A DNA stretch of 64,000 nt from Pseudomonas sp. DG56-2 (GTDB taxonomy: Bacteria > Pseudomonadota > Gammaproteobacteria > Pseudomonadales > Pseudomonadaceae). Position 1 is the stretch's first letter; each line of letters starts with the position of its first letter. The stretch covers positions 5,296,001-5,360,000 of the forward strand of contig NZ_CP032311.1 in the NCBI RefSeq assembly GCF_004803755.1, in the 5' to 3' direction. Below the pieces are notes generated by a model. The model made no database searches and was not told where the DNA came from. It saw only the letters and a list, made by a program, of their open reading frames with translations. The position numbers were made by a program, and so were the translations under genes. Below, one piece after another: positions 12,056-23,103 of the stretch.

Positions 12056-12059
12056 GCGG

Positions 12060-14057
<1,998 letters not shown>

Positions 14058-14121
14058 CTACTTACTCGGCTGGCTCGACATTCCCGGACCTGACACAAGA
14101 GACTCGCCGGGAAAGCGAGAA

Positions 14122-14213
14122 ATCTTGTTCCCTACGCAGGCGCTAACCTGATCAGGTTCAACGGGATCCGGATTATCCGATCTCAGCCTCAACGCAAGGC
14201 ACCCCGACAAGAA
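14122..14213 (-). promoter_or_regulatory. TPP riboswitch (THI element)
   Basis: Read on the minus strand it contains the conserved TPP-aptamer blocks ggggtgcc, ggctgagat and gaacctgatcaggttagc in the right order. A closing P1 stem can form between tcttgt (near 14212) and acaaga (near 14123). It precedes thiC. In this class, thiamine pyrophosphate binding lowers downstream expression. The roughly 170-base stretch before thiC should hold the expression platform; I did not resolve a terminator in it, so control of translation start is possible. Confidence 0.93.
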
Positions 14214-14220
14214 CGGCCCC

Positions 14221-14250
14221 AGTCTAGTCTGCTCTTGCCTGCAAAGCCAA
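14221..14250 (-). promoter_or_regulatory. thiC: Candidate sigma-70 promoter of thiC
   Basis: On the minus strand TTGGCT (14250-14245) and TAGACT (14226-14221) are separated by 18 bases. The implied start falls at about 14213, exactly at the 5' strand of the riboswitch P1 stem, which supports the assignment. Confidence 0.55.
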
Positions 14251-14358
14251 CTGTACAAGCGCACTGACGATAAATGGCGCAATTGGCGGATTGTTGCAAA
14301 GTGCCTGCGCATCTACACTCACCGGTTCAGAAACACTCAATTGTTCAAGGATCGCCCT

Positions 14359-15792
14359 ATGCTGCGCAAACTTTCACTGGCCCTTGCCGTGTCTTGTGCT
14401 ACCAACGGAATGGCCTGGGCAGCAGACCCGCCCCTGTCAGCGAAAACCGATCTGGTCAGCGTCTACCAGGAAGCTGTGGATAACAACGCCGATCTGGCTG
14501 CGGCCCGCGCCAACTATGGTGCGCAAAAGGAAGTGGTACCTCAGGCCCGGGCCGGCCTGCTGCCAAACCTTTCGGCCGGTGCCGAAATGTTGAACACCCG
14601 CACCAAGATCGATGATCCGTCGATTACCTCGAGTCGCAGTGGCAACTCCTGGTCCGCGACCCTGGCCCAGCCGATTTTCCGCGCCGATCGCTGGTTCCAG
14701 TTGCAAGCTGCAGAAGCGATCAATGAGCAATCAGCGCTGGAGCTTTCAGCCACTGAACAGAACCTGATCCTGCAAACTGCCGATAATTATTTCTCGGTTC
14801 TGCGTGCCCAGGACAACCTGGCGTCGACCAAGGCTGAAGAAGCTGCCTTCAAACGCCAGCTGGACCAGTCCAACGAGCGCTTCGATGTGGGCCTCTCGGA
14901 CAAGACCGACGTGCTTCAGTCCCAGGCCAGCTATGACACCGCCCGCGCCAACCGGATCGTGGCACAGCGCCAGGTTGACGATGCGTTTGAGGCGTTGATT
15001 ACCCTGACCAATCGCGACTACACCTCTATTCAAGGCATCCGCCACACGCTGCCAGTACAGGTCCCGGTGCCAAATGACGCCAAGGCTTGGGTCGAGACTG
15101 CCGGCAAACAGAACCTCAACCTGTTGGCGAACAACTACGCCGTCAGCGCCGCCGAAGAAACCCTGCGCCAGCGCAAGGCCGGCCACGCGCCAACCGTCGA
15201 TGCCGTTGCCCAGTACCAGAAAGGTGACAACGACAACCTCGGTTTCACCAACCCGAACCTTACCAGGCAGAATTACCGGGGTGATGTGGAACAGACCACT
15301 ATCGGCCTGCAGTTGAATATCCCGATCTACAGCGGCGGCCTGACCAGCTCACAGGTGCGCGAGGCCTATCAGCGCCTGAACCAGAGCGAGCAACAGCGTG
15401 AAAGCCTGCGTCGCCAGGTGGTGGAGAACACCCGCAACCTGCACCGCGCAGTGAACACCGACGTCGAGCAGGTTCAGGCGCGCAAGCAATCGATCATCTC
15501 CAACCAGAGCGCCCTAGAAGCGACCGAGATCGGTTATCAGGTCGGTACACGCAACATCGTCGATGTGCTCGATGCCCAGCGCCAGCTGTACACCTCGGTG
15601 CGCGACTACAACAACACCCGCTACGATTACATCCTCGACAATCTGCGCCTCAAGCAGGCTGCCGGAACCTTGAGCCCACAAGACCTGACGGATCTGAGCC
15701 GCTACCTGAAACCGGACTACAACCCGGACAAGGACTTCCTGCCACCAGACCTGGCTGCTGCTGCACAGGCCAACTTCAACGCCCGGCCTTGA
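14359..15792 (+). CDS. tolC: TolC family outer-membrane efflux protein
   Basis: The protein has 477 residues with a signal peptide (MLRKLSLALAVSCATNGMAWA). Two TolC repeats (about 30-220 and 240-435) give the trimeric outer-membrane channel: long helical stretches such as NLILQTADNYFSVLRAQDNL and ESLRRQVVENTRNLHRAV, and the typical YQVGTRNIVDVLDAQRQLY. It matches the TolC orthologue of the export pathway (type I secretion and efflux) rather than an RND-operon-specific channel, since no inner-membrane partners are adjacent. The ATG at 14359 follows AAGGA; the TTG at 14341 would add six residues before the signal. Confidence 0.9.
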   Translation: MLRKLSLALAVSCATNGMAWAADPPLSAKTDLVSVYQEAVDNNADLAAARANYGAQKEVVPQARAGLLPNLSAGAEMLNTRTKIDDPSITSSRSGNSWSATLAQPIFRADRWFQLQAAEAINEQSALELSATEQNLILQTADNYFSVLRAQDNLASTKAEEAAFKRQLDQSNERFDVGLSDKTDVLQSQASYDTARANRIVAQRQVDDAFEALITLTNRDYTSIQGIRHTLPVQVPVPNDAKAWVETAGKQNLNLLANNYAVSAAEETLRQRKAGHAPTVDAVAQYQKGDNDNLGFTNPNLTRQNYRGDVEQTTIGLQLNIPIYSGGLTSSQVREAYQRLNQSEQQRESLRRQVVENTRNLHRAVNTDVEQVQARKQSIISNQSALEATEIGYQVGTRNIVDVLDAQRQLYTSVRDYNNTRYDYILDNLRLKQAAGTLSPQDLTDLSRYLKPDYNPDKDFLPPDLAAAAQANFNARP

Positions 15793-15798
15793 ACAAGC

Positions 15799-15860
15799 AT
15801 CGCAGGGCAAGCCCGCTCCCACAGGCGCCAACCGCCGTGGGAGCGGACCTGCCCCGCGAC
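15799..15860. repeat. REP-type inverted repeat
   Basis: An imperfect palindrome pairs atcgcagggcaagcccgctcccac with gtgggagcggacctgccccgcgac. It lies between the convergent tolC-like gene and waaA, a typical site for P. putida REP elements. Confidence 0.8.
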
Positions 15861-15864
15861 GGCG

Positions 15865-17133
15865 TCAGAGCAATCGTCCCAACCCCTCGAGCAATCGCTG
15901 CAAGGCCCCCTGATTGGCCTTCATCACCGCCCGCCCCGCTTCACCCATGCGCCGCGCATCCTGCGGTAACTCGATAAGACGTCGAATCGCAGCCGCCAGG
16001 CCCTGGGCGTCGTCCACTTCCTGCAGCGCCCCAGCGTCACGCAGCATGGTTGCAATCTCGAGAAAGTTGAACAGGTGCGGGCCACTGATCACTGGCAACG
16101 ACAGCGCCGCGGGTTCCAACAGGTTGTGTCCACCGTTTGGCACCAGGCTGCCACCGACAAACGCGATGTCCGCCAAGGCATAGAGAAACAGCAACTCGCC
16201 CATGGTGTCACCGAGCATCACAGCCGTATCGACACCCACCGGGTCGCCACTTGAGCGTCGAATCGTCGGAAACTGCGCAGCACACAACTCGAAGACACTG
16301 TTGAAGCGTTCAGGATGCCGCGGCACGAGAATCAACAAAGCATCGGCGTGATGCTCGAGCAACTGGCGATGGGCAGCCAGAATCACCTCATCTTCGCCCT
16401 CATGGGTACTGGCAGCGATCCACAGCGGACGTTGAGTCGCCTGCCATTGCTCGCGCAGCAACCTGGCACGCGGCAGCAATTGCTCGTCGATCCTCAGGTC
16501 AAACTTGATCGAGCCGGTCACCTGAACAGATTCAGGCCTGGCCCCCAACTGGCGAAAGCGCTGCGCTTCGGTTTCGGTCTGCACCGCAATCAGACTCATC
16601 TCGGCCAGCATCGGCCGGGTCAGCTTGGCAAAACGGGCATAACCTCGCGCCGAGCGCTCAGACAACCGCGCATTGGCCAGCGCCACCGGAATAGCACGCT
16701 TGGCACACTGGTGAATATGGTTGGGCCAGAGCTCGGTTTCCATGATCACCGCAAGCTTGGGCTGGACATGATCGAGAAAACGCCCCGCCGCCCAGGGCAG
16801 GTCATAGGGCAAGTAGCAATGCTGGATGCGTGGCTCATTGGCGAACATCGCCTGGACCCGCTCCGAACCTGTCGGAGTCATGCAGGTGATGGTAATCGGC
16901 AGCTGTGGATAAGCCTGCAACAGCGCGCGAATCATCGGCGCCGCAGCGATGCTCTCGCCCACTGACACCGCATGCACCCAAATGCCGCCTTTGCGCATGG
17001 CCGGCAGGTTGATGGCGAAGCGTTCGCCAATACGCTTGGCGTAGGCCGGCGCTTTACGCGAACGCAGGTACAGGCGCAGCGCAACCAGCGGCAGGCCCAG
17101 GTGAAACAGCAGGGTATAAAGTGTTCTATTCAT
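15865..17133 (-). CDS. waaA: 3-deoxy-D-manno-octulosonic acid (Kdo) transferase
   Basis: WaaA (422 residues) adds Kdo residues from CMP-Kdo to lipid IVA at the inner membrane's cytoplasmic face, the first step of LPS core assembly. The N-terminal hydrophobic anchor (about 5-22) is followed by GGIWVHAVSVGES with the catalytic-type Glu, the TPTGSERV loop, and the C-terminal GT-B donor domain with FVGGSLVPNGGHNLLEPAA. Length is normal. The gene lies 109 bp from the LysR gene's start on the same strand side, with only 14 bp between the LysR stop and the waaA start. Confidence 0.95.
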   Translation of the reverse strand: MNRTLYTLLFHLGLPLVALRLYLRSRKAPAYAKRIGERFAINLPAMRKGGIWVHAVSVGESIAAAPMIRALLQAYPQLPITITCMTPTGSERVQAMFANEPRIQHCYLPYDLPWAAGRFLDHVQPKLAVIMETELWPNHIHQCAKRAIPVALANARLSERSARGYARFAKLTRPMLAEMSLIAVQTETEAQRFRQLGARPESVQVTGSIKFDLRIDEQLLPRARLLREQWQATQRPLWIAASTHEGEDEVILAAHRQLLEHHADALLILVPRHPERFNSVFELCAAQFPTIRRSSGDPVGVDTAVMLGDTMGELLFLYALADIAFVGGSLVPNGGHNLLEPAALSLPVISGPHLFNFLEIATMLRDAGALQEVDDAQGLAAAIRRLIELPQDARRMGEAGRAVMKANQGALQRLLEGLGRLL

Positions 17134-17147
17134 GGCGCCGAAGTGTA

Positions 17148-18038
17148 CTAGCCAATGGCTCGTAAGTGCACGGCGAAGCGTTCAGCCAACCACTGCGCCG
17201 CAGGGCCCAAGGGCTCATCGCGACGCCAGACCAACTCCACCACCAGCGCAGGCGGTGTCCATTCGCAGGACAACTCCACCATTTGCGCGTGATAGGTCGG
17301 ATACTGCACTACGTGCCGAGGCAGCCAGGCCCAACCCAAGCCACGCATCAGCAGTTCGGCCATGGCGTAAAAACTGTCGGCGCGCCAGATCTGCGGACTG
17401 ATCGGTTCACCGCCCGGATAACCACTTTCCTGTGGGGCGATCAGCAATTGTCGATGCCGCGCCAATTGCTGCCGATTGACCCTGCCCAACCGTGCCAGCG
17501 GATGATTGACCGCGCAGACCGTCACCATTTCCACCCGCCCCAAGGCTCGACGCTCCAGTGCCTGCGGCATGCGTTCGTGATGAAAGAGCAGGCCCAGATC
17601 GGCACGACGCTCGACCAACTTGCGCGCCACATCCCCTTGCGCACCGCTGGCCAACTGCACCTCCAGCATGGGGAACTGCTGGGCCAACTCGTCGAGACTA
17701 TCGATCACCGGCTGATAGGGCATCGCTTCGTCCTGGGCCACGCGCAACTGCGCTTCCTGGCCGCGCAGCAACGCCAATGCACGGCCGTCCAGGCGCTCAC
17801 ACTGGCGCAATAACTCGCGAGCATCCTCCACCAAGGCGGCTCCGGCTTCGGTCAACCGAGGCTGACGACCGCTGCTACGTTCAAACAGGGTCACACCCAA
17901 GTCTGCCTCGAGCAGGGCGATGGCATTACTTACTGCCGACTGTGCCTTGCGCTGCACGCGCGCTACCGCTGAAAACGATCGTTGCTCGGCCACCGCGACA
18001 AACAATCGAAGCTGCTCCAGATTCCACTGCTGCGCCAT
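17148..18038 (-). CDS. LysR family transcriptional regulator beside emrE
   Basis: The protein has 296 residues. An N-terminal winged helix-turn-helix (about 1-65: LEQLRLFVAVAEQRSFSAVARVQRKAQSAVSNAIALLEADLGVTLF) is followed by a periplasmic-binding-protein-like effector domain (about 90-295). It is divergent from the emrE gene with 86 bp between them, and a perfect LysR-type box covers its own ribosome site, so autorepression and control of emrE are likely. The ATG at 18038 (GGAG nine bases upstream) is chosen over a TTG at 18053. The effector is unknown. The same pair occurs next to waaA in P. aeruginosa. Confidence 0.9.
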   Translation of the reverse strand: MAQQWNLEQLRLFVAVAEQRSFSAVARVQRKAQSAVSNAIALLEADLGVTLFERSSGRQPRLTEAGAALVEDARELLRQCERLDGRALALLRGQEAQLRVAQDEAMPYQPVIDSLDELAQQFPMLEVQLASGAQGDVARKLVERRADLGLLFHHERMPQALERRALGRVEMVTVCAVNHPLARLGRVNRQQLARHRQLLIAPQESGYPGGEPISPQIWRADSFYAMAELLMRGLGWAWLPRHVVQYPTYHAQMVELSCEWTPPALVVELVWRRDEPLGPAAQWLAERFAVHLRAIG

Positions 18039-18041
18039 GCA

Positions 18042-18064
18042 ACCTATCTCCAATAAAGATAGGT
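18042..18064. promoter_or_regulatory. Perfect LysR-type operator (T-N11-A) between lysR-type gene and emrE
   Basis: The sequence acctatct - seven bases - agataggt is an exact 8-bp inverted repeat containing the ATCT-N7-AGAT form of the LysR box. It begins 4 bp upstream of the regulator's ATG and includes its GGAG ribosome site, and is centred about 52 bp before the predicted emrE transcription start. Confidence 0.7.
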
Positions 18065-18069
18065 AATGA

Positions 18070-18098
18070 CTTTACCCCATTCAGGCTTGCTCTAGAAT
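18070..18098 (+). promoter_or_regulatory. emrE: Candidate emrE promoter
   Basis: A -10 box TAGAAT (18093-18098) lies 17 bases after a poor -35 box CTTTAC (18070-18075). The weak -35 fits a promoter that needs an activator bound at the LysR box just upstream. Confidence 0.4.
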
Positions 18099-18124
18099 GC
18101 TCAGCCAGATCAGAGGAACATCAC

Positions 18125-18457
18125 ATGAATGCCTACACCTACCTGGCTATCGCCATCTGCGCCGAAGTCATCGCCACCGCCTCGATGAAGGCCGTAAAAG
18201 GGCTGAGCACTCCCCTGCCCTTACTGCTGATGGTCTGTGGCTACGCCGTGGCGTTCTGGATGTTGACCTTGGTAGTACGCAGCATTCCGGTGGGCATCGC
18301 CTATGCCATCTGGTCGGGACTGGGCATTGTGTTGATCAGCATCGCCGCGCTGGTGATCTATGGTCAGAAACTCGACATCCCAGCGATGCTCGGCATGGCC
18401 ATGATCGTGGGCGGCGTGGTGGTGATCCAGGTGTTCTCGAAAACCGCCGGGCATTGA
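18125..18457 (+). CDS. emrE: Small multidrug resistance (SMR) transporter, EmrE type
   Basis: The protein has 110 residues and four transmembrane helices. The essential Glu14 (IAICAEVIATASMK), Tyr60 and Trp63 (GIAYAIWSGLGIVLIS) are at the same positions as in E. coli EmrE, which exchanges cationic drugs and quaternary ammonium compounds for protons as an antiparallel dimer in the inner membrane. The Gdx/SugE guanidinium subgroup is less likely given this residue set. The ATG at 18125 follows AGAGGA. The divergent LysR gene and shared operator suggest inducible expression. The waaA-LysR-emrE order is also seen in P. aeruginosa. Confidence 0.9.
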   Translation: MNAYTYLAIAICAEVIATASMKAVKGLSTPLPLLLMVCGYAVAFWMLTLVVRSIPVGIAYAIWSGLGIVLISIAALVIYGQKLDIPAMLGMAMIVGGVVVIQVFSKTAGH

Positions 18458-18510
18458 TTCTCCTCACAGGCTGTATACTGGGCTTCTGTCCAAGCTTGTG
18501 AGGTGCATGC

Positions 18511-19686
18511 ATGCCATCCGTTATTTCCACCGACGTCTTGATCGTCGGCGCAGGGGTCGCAGGCCTCTGGCTCAATGCTCGCCTGCGTCGCCTGGGCTAT
18601 TCGACGGTTGTGGTGGAACGTGCCAGCCTCGGTGGCGAGCAGACCCTCAAATCCCAAGGGATCATTCATGGCGGCGCCAAGTATGCCCTGCATGGTGCGT
18701 TGACCGGCGCCTCCGAAGCCATTGCCGACATGCCGCGACGCTGGAGCGAAGCCCTGGCAGGCAACGGTGAACTGGACCTCAGCGGCGTGCGCCTGCTGTC
18801 CGACGCCCATTACCTATGGTCACCCGGCACCCTTGCCGGCAACCTGACCAGCTTCTTCGCCAGCAAGGCAGTGCGCGGACGGGTCGACCAGGTCAAGGGC
18901 GAGCAATTGCCAGCGGCCCTGCAGGACCGCGCATTCAAGGGCAAGGTCTATCGCTTGGCAGAACTCGTGGTTGATGTGCCGAGCCTGCTCAGCCGACTCG
19001 CCGAGCTTGCCGGAGACAGCCTGCTTGCCGGGCAGCAGATCGAGCCGCTGCAGGAAAATGGTGTTCTGCTTGGCTTGCGTGTCGATGGCCGCGAGATCCG
19101 CGCCCAGCGCATCGTGCTCAGCGCTGGCGCCGGCAATGCCGGTCTGCTCGAAAGCATCGGCCTGACCCAACCCGCCATGCAACGCCGCCCACTGCACATG
19201 GTCATGGCCAAGGGTGCCAGCCTCAAGCCCTTGTATGCCCATTGCCTGGGCGGTGGCCCCAAGCCACGCATCACGGTTACCAGCCATCCCGCAGCCGATG
19301 GTCAGTGGGTCTGGTACCTGGGTGGCGACCTGGCCGAAGCAGATGGCGTGGCCCGCGAGCCAGAGGCGCAGATTGCGGCCGCAAAAAAAGAAGTCGCCAG
19401 CCTCCTGCCCTGGGTCGACTTGAGCCAGGTGCGCTGGGCTACCGTGCGCATCGACCGCGCCGAGCCTGCCCAATCTGGTCTGGTACGCCCGGACAACGCC
19501 TTCCTCGCCGAGCAGGACCGCCTGCTGGTTGGTTGGCCGACCAAACTGGCACTGGCACCGGATTTCGCCGACCGAGTGCTGACCAGCCTCGAGCGCGACG
19601 GCATCAAGCCGTGCGCTCAGCCCGCTGCGCTGGACCTACCTAAACCACCGCTGGCGGTGCCAATCTGGGAGCAACTGCTGCCATGA
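18511..19686 (+). CDS. FAD-dependent oxidoreductase (DAO family)
   Basis: The protein has 391 residues. A dinucleotide-binding motif DVLIVGAGVAGLWLNARLRR at the N-terminus, an ERASLGGEQTLKSQGIIHGG segment, and a C-terminal FAD motif mark the D-amino-acid-oxidase-like fold (PF01266). The substrate is unknown. Residues GIIHGGAKYALHG resemble the glycerol-3-phosphate/hydroxyglutarate oxidase subgroup, but no specific activity is claimed. Its stop overlaps the start of the next gene by ATGA, so the two are translationally coupled. Confidence 0.82.
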   Translation: MPSVISTDVLIVGAGVAGLWLNARLRRLGYSTVVVERASLGGEQTLKSQGIIHGGAKYALHGALTGASEAIADMPRRWSEALAGNGELDLSGVRLLSDAHYLWSPGTLAGNLTSFFASKAVRGRVDQVKGEQLPAALQDRAFKGKVYRLAELVVDVPSLLSRLAELAGDSLLAGQQIEPLQENGVLLGLRVDGREIRAQRIVLSAGAGNAGLLESIGLTQPAMQRRPLHMVMAKGASLKPLYAHCLGGGPKPRITVTSHPAADGQWVWYLGGDLAEADGVAREPEAQIAAAKKEVASLLPWVDLSQVRWATVRIDRAEPAQSGLVRPDNAFLAEQDRLLVGWPTKLALAPDFADRVLTSLERDGIKPCAQPAALDLPKPPLAVPIWEQLLP

Positions 19687-20492
19687 GCCTGCCGACTCTT
19701 CACGATCTGCACCGCCCCTTGGGCAGTACCGGCTTGCGCGTATCACCGCTGGGCCTGGGTACGGTCAAGCTGGGGCGCGATCAAGGCGTCAAGTACCCTA
19801 ACGGCTTTACCATTCCGGACGACGACCAGGCGCGCCTGCTGTTGGCCCAGGCCCGCGAGTTGGGCATCAACCTGATCGACACGGCCCCTGCCTATGGCCG
19901 CAGCGAAGAGCGTCTTGGCCCGCTGTTGCGCGGCCAGCGCGAACAGTGGGTAATCGTCAGCAAGGTCGGTGAAGAATTCGACGAGGGTCAGTCACGTTTC
20001 GACTTCAGCGCCAGCCACACACGCTTCTCCATTGAACGCAGCCTCCAGCGCCTGGAAACCGACCACATCGACCTGGTGCTGGTCCACTCCGATGGCAATG
20101 ACCTGCATATCCTTGAGCACGAAGAGGTGTACCAGACCCTCGAAGCGCTGAAGCAGGAAGGCAAGATTGGCGGCTATGGTCTTTCCGGCAAGACGGTGGA
20201 GGGCGGCCTGAAGGCACTTGAACGCGGCGACTGCGCCATGGTCACCTACAATCTGAACGAACAGGCAGAACGCCCGGTGCTCGACTATGCCGCTGCGCAT
20301 GGCAAAGCCATCCTGGTAAAAAAAGCCCTCGCCAGTGGCCATGTATGCCTGAGCCCCGGGGTGGACCCGGTGCGCGCCAGCTTCGAACTGCTATTTGGCC
20401 ACCCTGGTGTCAGCAGTGCTATCGTCGGCACTATCAACCCTGTGCACCTGGCCCATAACGTAGCGACTGTTGCTGCTGTATTGAATCGCTGA
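19683..20492 (+). CDS. Aldo/keto reductase
   Basis: The protein has 269 residues with the TIM-barrel aldo/keto reductase fold. The catalytic Asp-Tyr pair is in INLIDTAPAYGRSEERLG, the Lys in VIVSKVG, and the His in DLVLVHSDGND. The NADPH-binding end of the barrel contains FGHPGVSSAIVGTINPVHL. It is coupled to the FAD oxidoreductase by a 4-bp overlap; the pair may process one substrate, but which one cannot be seen. Confidence 0.85.
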   Translation: MSLPTLHDLHRPLGSTGLRVSPLGLGTVKLGRDQGVKYPNGFTIPDDDQARLLLAQARELGINLIDTAPAYGRSEERLGPLLRGQREQWVIVSKVGEEFDEGQSRFDFSASHTRFSIERSLQRLETDHIDLVLVHSDGNDLHILEHEEVYQTLEALKQEGKIGGYGLSGKTVEGGLKALERGDCAMVTYNLNEQAERPVLDYAAAHGKAILVKKALASGHVCLSPGVDPVRASFELLFGHPGVSSAIVGTINPVHLAHNVATVAAVLNR

Positions 20493-20539
20493 CGCCAACG
20501 CCGCCGTCGCGGCCGACCCCAACGCAAGAAGGAGCCGAC

Positions 20540-21502
20540 ATGCCGCGAACATTGATCCGCAAGAATCCGAGCAACTTCAAAACCCTGCCGCTGCACGTCG
20601 AAGCCAGTCCAGAGGGGCTGAGCTACCAAAGCATCGGCATGCCGCTGAACTTCGCCCAGACCCAGCAACGGCGCAAACAGATCCACCTGGCCGACAACCA
20701 GCGTTTTGCTGTCGAGTTAGCCAACCTGGGGGTTTCCGTGCGCCTGACCCTGCACTGGCAGAACCGCGACTACTGGGTACTGGTACGCCAGCGCCGCCAG
20801 GATCGGGGTGATGTCGTACTCAAGCTGATTTCTGGCTATGTGCCGGCCCAGGAGTTGAACCTGCCGCTGCACACCGCCATCCAGGAGGTTGCTGAAGAAT
20901 GCTTGCTGGAAACCCCGGAAGGCTGGCTGGGTGGCCGTTTCAACGAGACCTGGCTGCCAGCGCCCTATGCTGACGCCCTGCATTATCGCGAGGCGCTGCC
21001 ATTCATCCTGACGCCGCACTCCGGCGCGGCAAGGCCTGTGCATTGCGCCAACCTGCAACTGCTGGAGCGGCCGCGCGCATACGTACACTTGCCCACCGCG
21101 TCGTTACAGTTGATCTACGACTTGCGCTTGCAGGTGCCGCGCGAAGCCAAATCCCTGAGCCTGTTTCATGTCGATGAACGCCTTGAGGGCGATCAGCTAG
21201 TCGCCCGTCTCAACCGTTCACGTCCAGACTTGTACCTGATGCCGCTGGAGGACGGACGCCCACGCGCTGAACTGTACACCTTGAAAAAAGACCGCTTGCT
21301 GCCCGCCAGCACGCGCGGCATGTACCTCGCCGAGAGTTTTGCCCGGCAGGAAGGTTGGCTGGTCAGGGATGAGCGAATTCGCTGGAAGGATTGGGTCAGC
21401 CAGCAAGGCCTGACGGTGCCAAAGCCCGACAGCGGATTGCAACGGCTGACGGGCAAGGCGAGGGAATTGTTGCAACTGGCGCGCGGGGGGCTTGGCAAGT
21501 AA
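20540..21502 (+). CDS. Conserved protein with degenerate Nudix-like segment
   Basis: The protein has 320 residues and no membrane segments. Orthologues in Pseudomonas often carry the name 'metal ABC transporter ATPase', but there is no Walker A, signature or Walker B motif, so that name is not supported. Residues about 100-125 resemble a broken Nudix box: G, five residues, E, nine residues, then QEVAEECLL, instead of G-x5-E-x7-RE-U-x-EE-x-G. The flanking strands (VRLTLHWQNRDYWVLVRQRR before, FNETWLPAPYADAL after) also fit a Nudix fold. The gene is 47 bp behind the aldo/keto reductase and ends in a terminator. Function unknown. Confidence 0.75.
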   Translation: MPRTLIRKNPSNFKTLPLHVEASPEGLSYQSIGMPLNFAQTQQRRKQIHLADNQRFAVELANLGVSVRLTLHWQNRDYWVLVRQRRQDRGDVVLKLISGYVPAQELNLPLHTAIQEVAEECLLETPEGWLGGRFNETWLPAPYADALHYREALPFILTPHSGAARPVHCANLQLLERPRAYVHLPTASLQLIYDLRLQVPREAKSLSLFHVDERLEGDQLVARLNRSRPDLYLMPLEDGRPRAELYTLKKDRLLPASTRGMYLAESFARQEGWLVRDERIRWKDWVSQQGLTVPKPDSGLQRLTGKARELLQLARGGLGK

Positions 21503-21531
21503 CGGTTCTGGTCAGAATCCGTTACTTTTTT
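21499..21531 (+). terminator. Intrinsic terminator
   Basis: The arms gtaacggttctg and cagaatccgttac (one bulged T) are followed by a six-T run. The stem includes the stop codon of the preceding gene, and it ends the FAD oxidoreductase-aldo/keto reductase unit before convergent hldE. Confidence 0.85.
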
Positions 21532-21550
21532 GTGAGAGAAGCGCTGCGGC

Positions 21551-22972
21551 CTAGTTCTTACGAATTTTCTCGACGATGGCCGTGGTCGAACTGTTCTCAA
21601 CCAAGCCCAGCACCTTCACGGTACCGCCATAGGCATTGACGATATCGGCACCCACCACCTGGTCGATCCCGTAGTCGCCACCCTTGACCAGCACATCTGG
21701 CTTGACCTGGCTGAGCAGGTTTTCCGGGGTACCTTCAGGGAAGCTGATGACCCAGTCCACAGCACCCAGGCCAGCCAGTACGGCCATGCGCCGATCAACA
21801 CTGTTGATTGGACGCCCAGGGCCCTTCAGACGGCTTACCGAAGCATCGTCGTTGACCGCAACGATCAGTCGATCACCCTGGGCCCGCGCCTGCTCCAGGT
21901 AAGTCACATGACCGGCGTGAAGGATATCGAAGCAACCATTGGTGAAGACGATCTTCTCTTTGTGCGCGCGGGCATCGTCTATGGCCAACAGAAGCTGGTC
22001 GAGACTCAACACACCACGCTCGGAACCTTCTTCACGCTGAATGGCGCGACGCAGCTCAGGTGCACTGATTGCAGCCGTACCGAGTTTGCCAACCACGATA
22101 CCGGCGGCCAGGTTGGCCAAACCCACGGCATGGGGCAGTTCTTCACCGGCAGCAATAGCAGCAGCCAGGGTCGAGATCACGGTATCCCCGGCACCGGTGA
22201 CGTCGAAGACTTCACGGGCACGGGCTGGCAGGTGCAAGGCTGGATGCTCGGGACGCAACAGCGTCATGCCGTGCTCGCCACGGGTCACCAACAGGGCACC
22301 CAGGTCGAGCTCGCGCATCAGTTGGCCACCCTTGGCCACCAGTTCCGCTTCATCGGCGCAACGACCGACGATGGTTTCGAATTCGCTGAGGTTCGGGGTG
22401 ATCAGGCTCGCACCGCGATAGATCGAGAAATCCTTGCCCTTGGGATCGGCCAACACCGGAATCCCTCGGGCCCGGGCTGCCTCGATCAAGCTTTGATGGT
22501 TTTTCAGCGCGCCTTTACCGTAGTCCGACAGCACCAACACCTTCACGCCATCGAGCAGGCTATCGACTTCGGCGCCCAGCGACAGCGGGTCGGTGGCGAA
22601 AGGCTCTTCGAAATCGATGCGCAGCAGTTGCTGATGCCGACTCATGACCCGCAGTTTGACGATGGTCGGCTGGTGCGCGATGCGCTGGAAAATCGAGCGT
22701 ACACCTGCAGCTTGCAGGCTATTGGCGAGGCTGTCGGCAGCCTCGTCCTGACCGGTAACCCCGACCAGTGCTGCTGGAGCACCCAGGGCGGCGATGTTCA
22801 ACGCAACGTTGGCCGCACCACCAGGACGGTCCTCGATCTGTTCGACCTTGACCACCGGTACCGGCGCTTCAGGCGAAATCCTAGAGGTACCGCCATGCCA
22901 GTAGCGGTCGAGCATAACATCGCCCACTACCAGTACCGGGGCTTGATCGAAACGCGGCATGGACAACTTCAT
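21551..22972 (-). CDS. hldE: Bifunctional heptose 7-phosphate kinase / heptose 1-phosphate adenylyltransferase
   Basis: HldE (473 residues) makes ADP-D-glycero-D-manno-heptose for the LPS inner core. The N-terminal ribokinase-type domain (1 to about 318) has [25 protein letters not shown] and the anion-hole motif DVTGAGDT. The C-terminal nucleotidyltransferase (about 340-473) has [13 protein letters not shown] with HxGH and a KGPGRPINS loop. The ATG at 22972 gives the usual family N-terminus MKLSMPRF; a TTG at 22978 would add two residues. The neighbour upstream is msbA, as in other pseudomonads. Confidence 0.96.
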   Translation of the reverse strand: MKLSMPRFDQAPVLVVGDVMLDRYWHGGTSRISPEAPVPVVKVEQIEDRPGGAANVALNIAALGAPAALVGVTGQDEAADSLANSLQAAGVRSIFQRIAHQPTIVKLRVMSRHQQLLRIDFEEPFATDPLSLGAEVDSLLDGVKVLVLSDYGKGALKNHQSLIEAARARGIPVLADPKGKDFSIYRGASLITPNLSEFETIVGRCADEAELVAKGGQLMRELDLGALLVTRGEHGMTLLRPEHPALHLPARAREVFDVTGAGDTVISTLAAAIAAGEELPHAVGLANLAAGIVVGKLGTAAISAPELRRAIQREEGSERGVLSLDQLLLAIDDARAHKEKIVFTNGCFDILHAGHVTYLEQARAQGDRLIVAVNDDASVSRLKGPGRPINSVDRRMAVLAGLGAVDWVISFPEGTPENLLSQVKPDVLVKGGDYGIDQVVGADIVNAYGGTVKVLGLVENSSTTAIVEKIRKN

Positions 22973-23103
22973 GGGCAACCCATATATACAAAATTAACAG
23001 GGGCAGGATATTAGCACAGGCAAGGCAAAGGCTTGATTACCGCCTTTCTGACAAGCTATTGCAGGAAGTCTGCCGGAACCCGGGGCGGGTTCCGGCAACA
23101 GGC

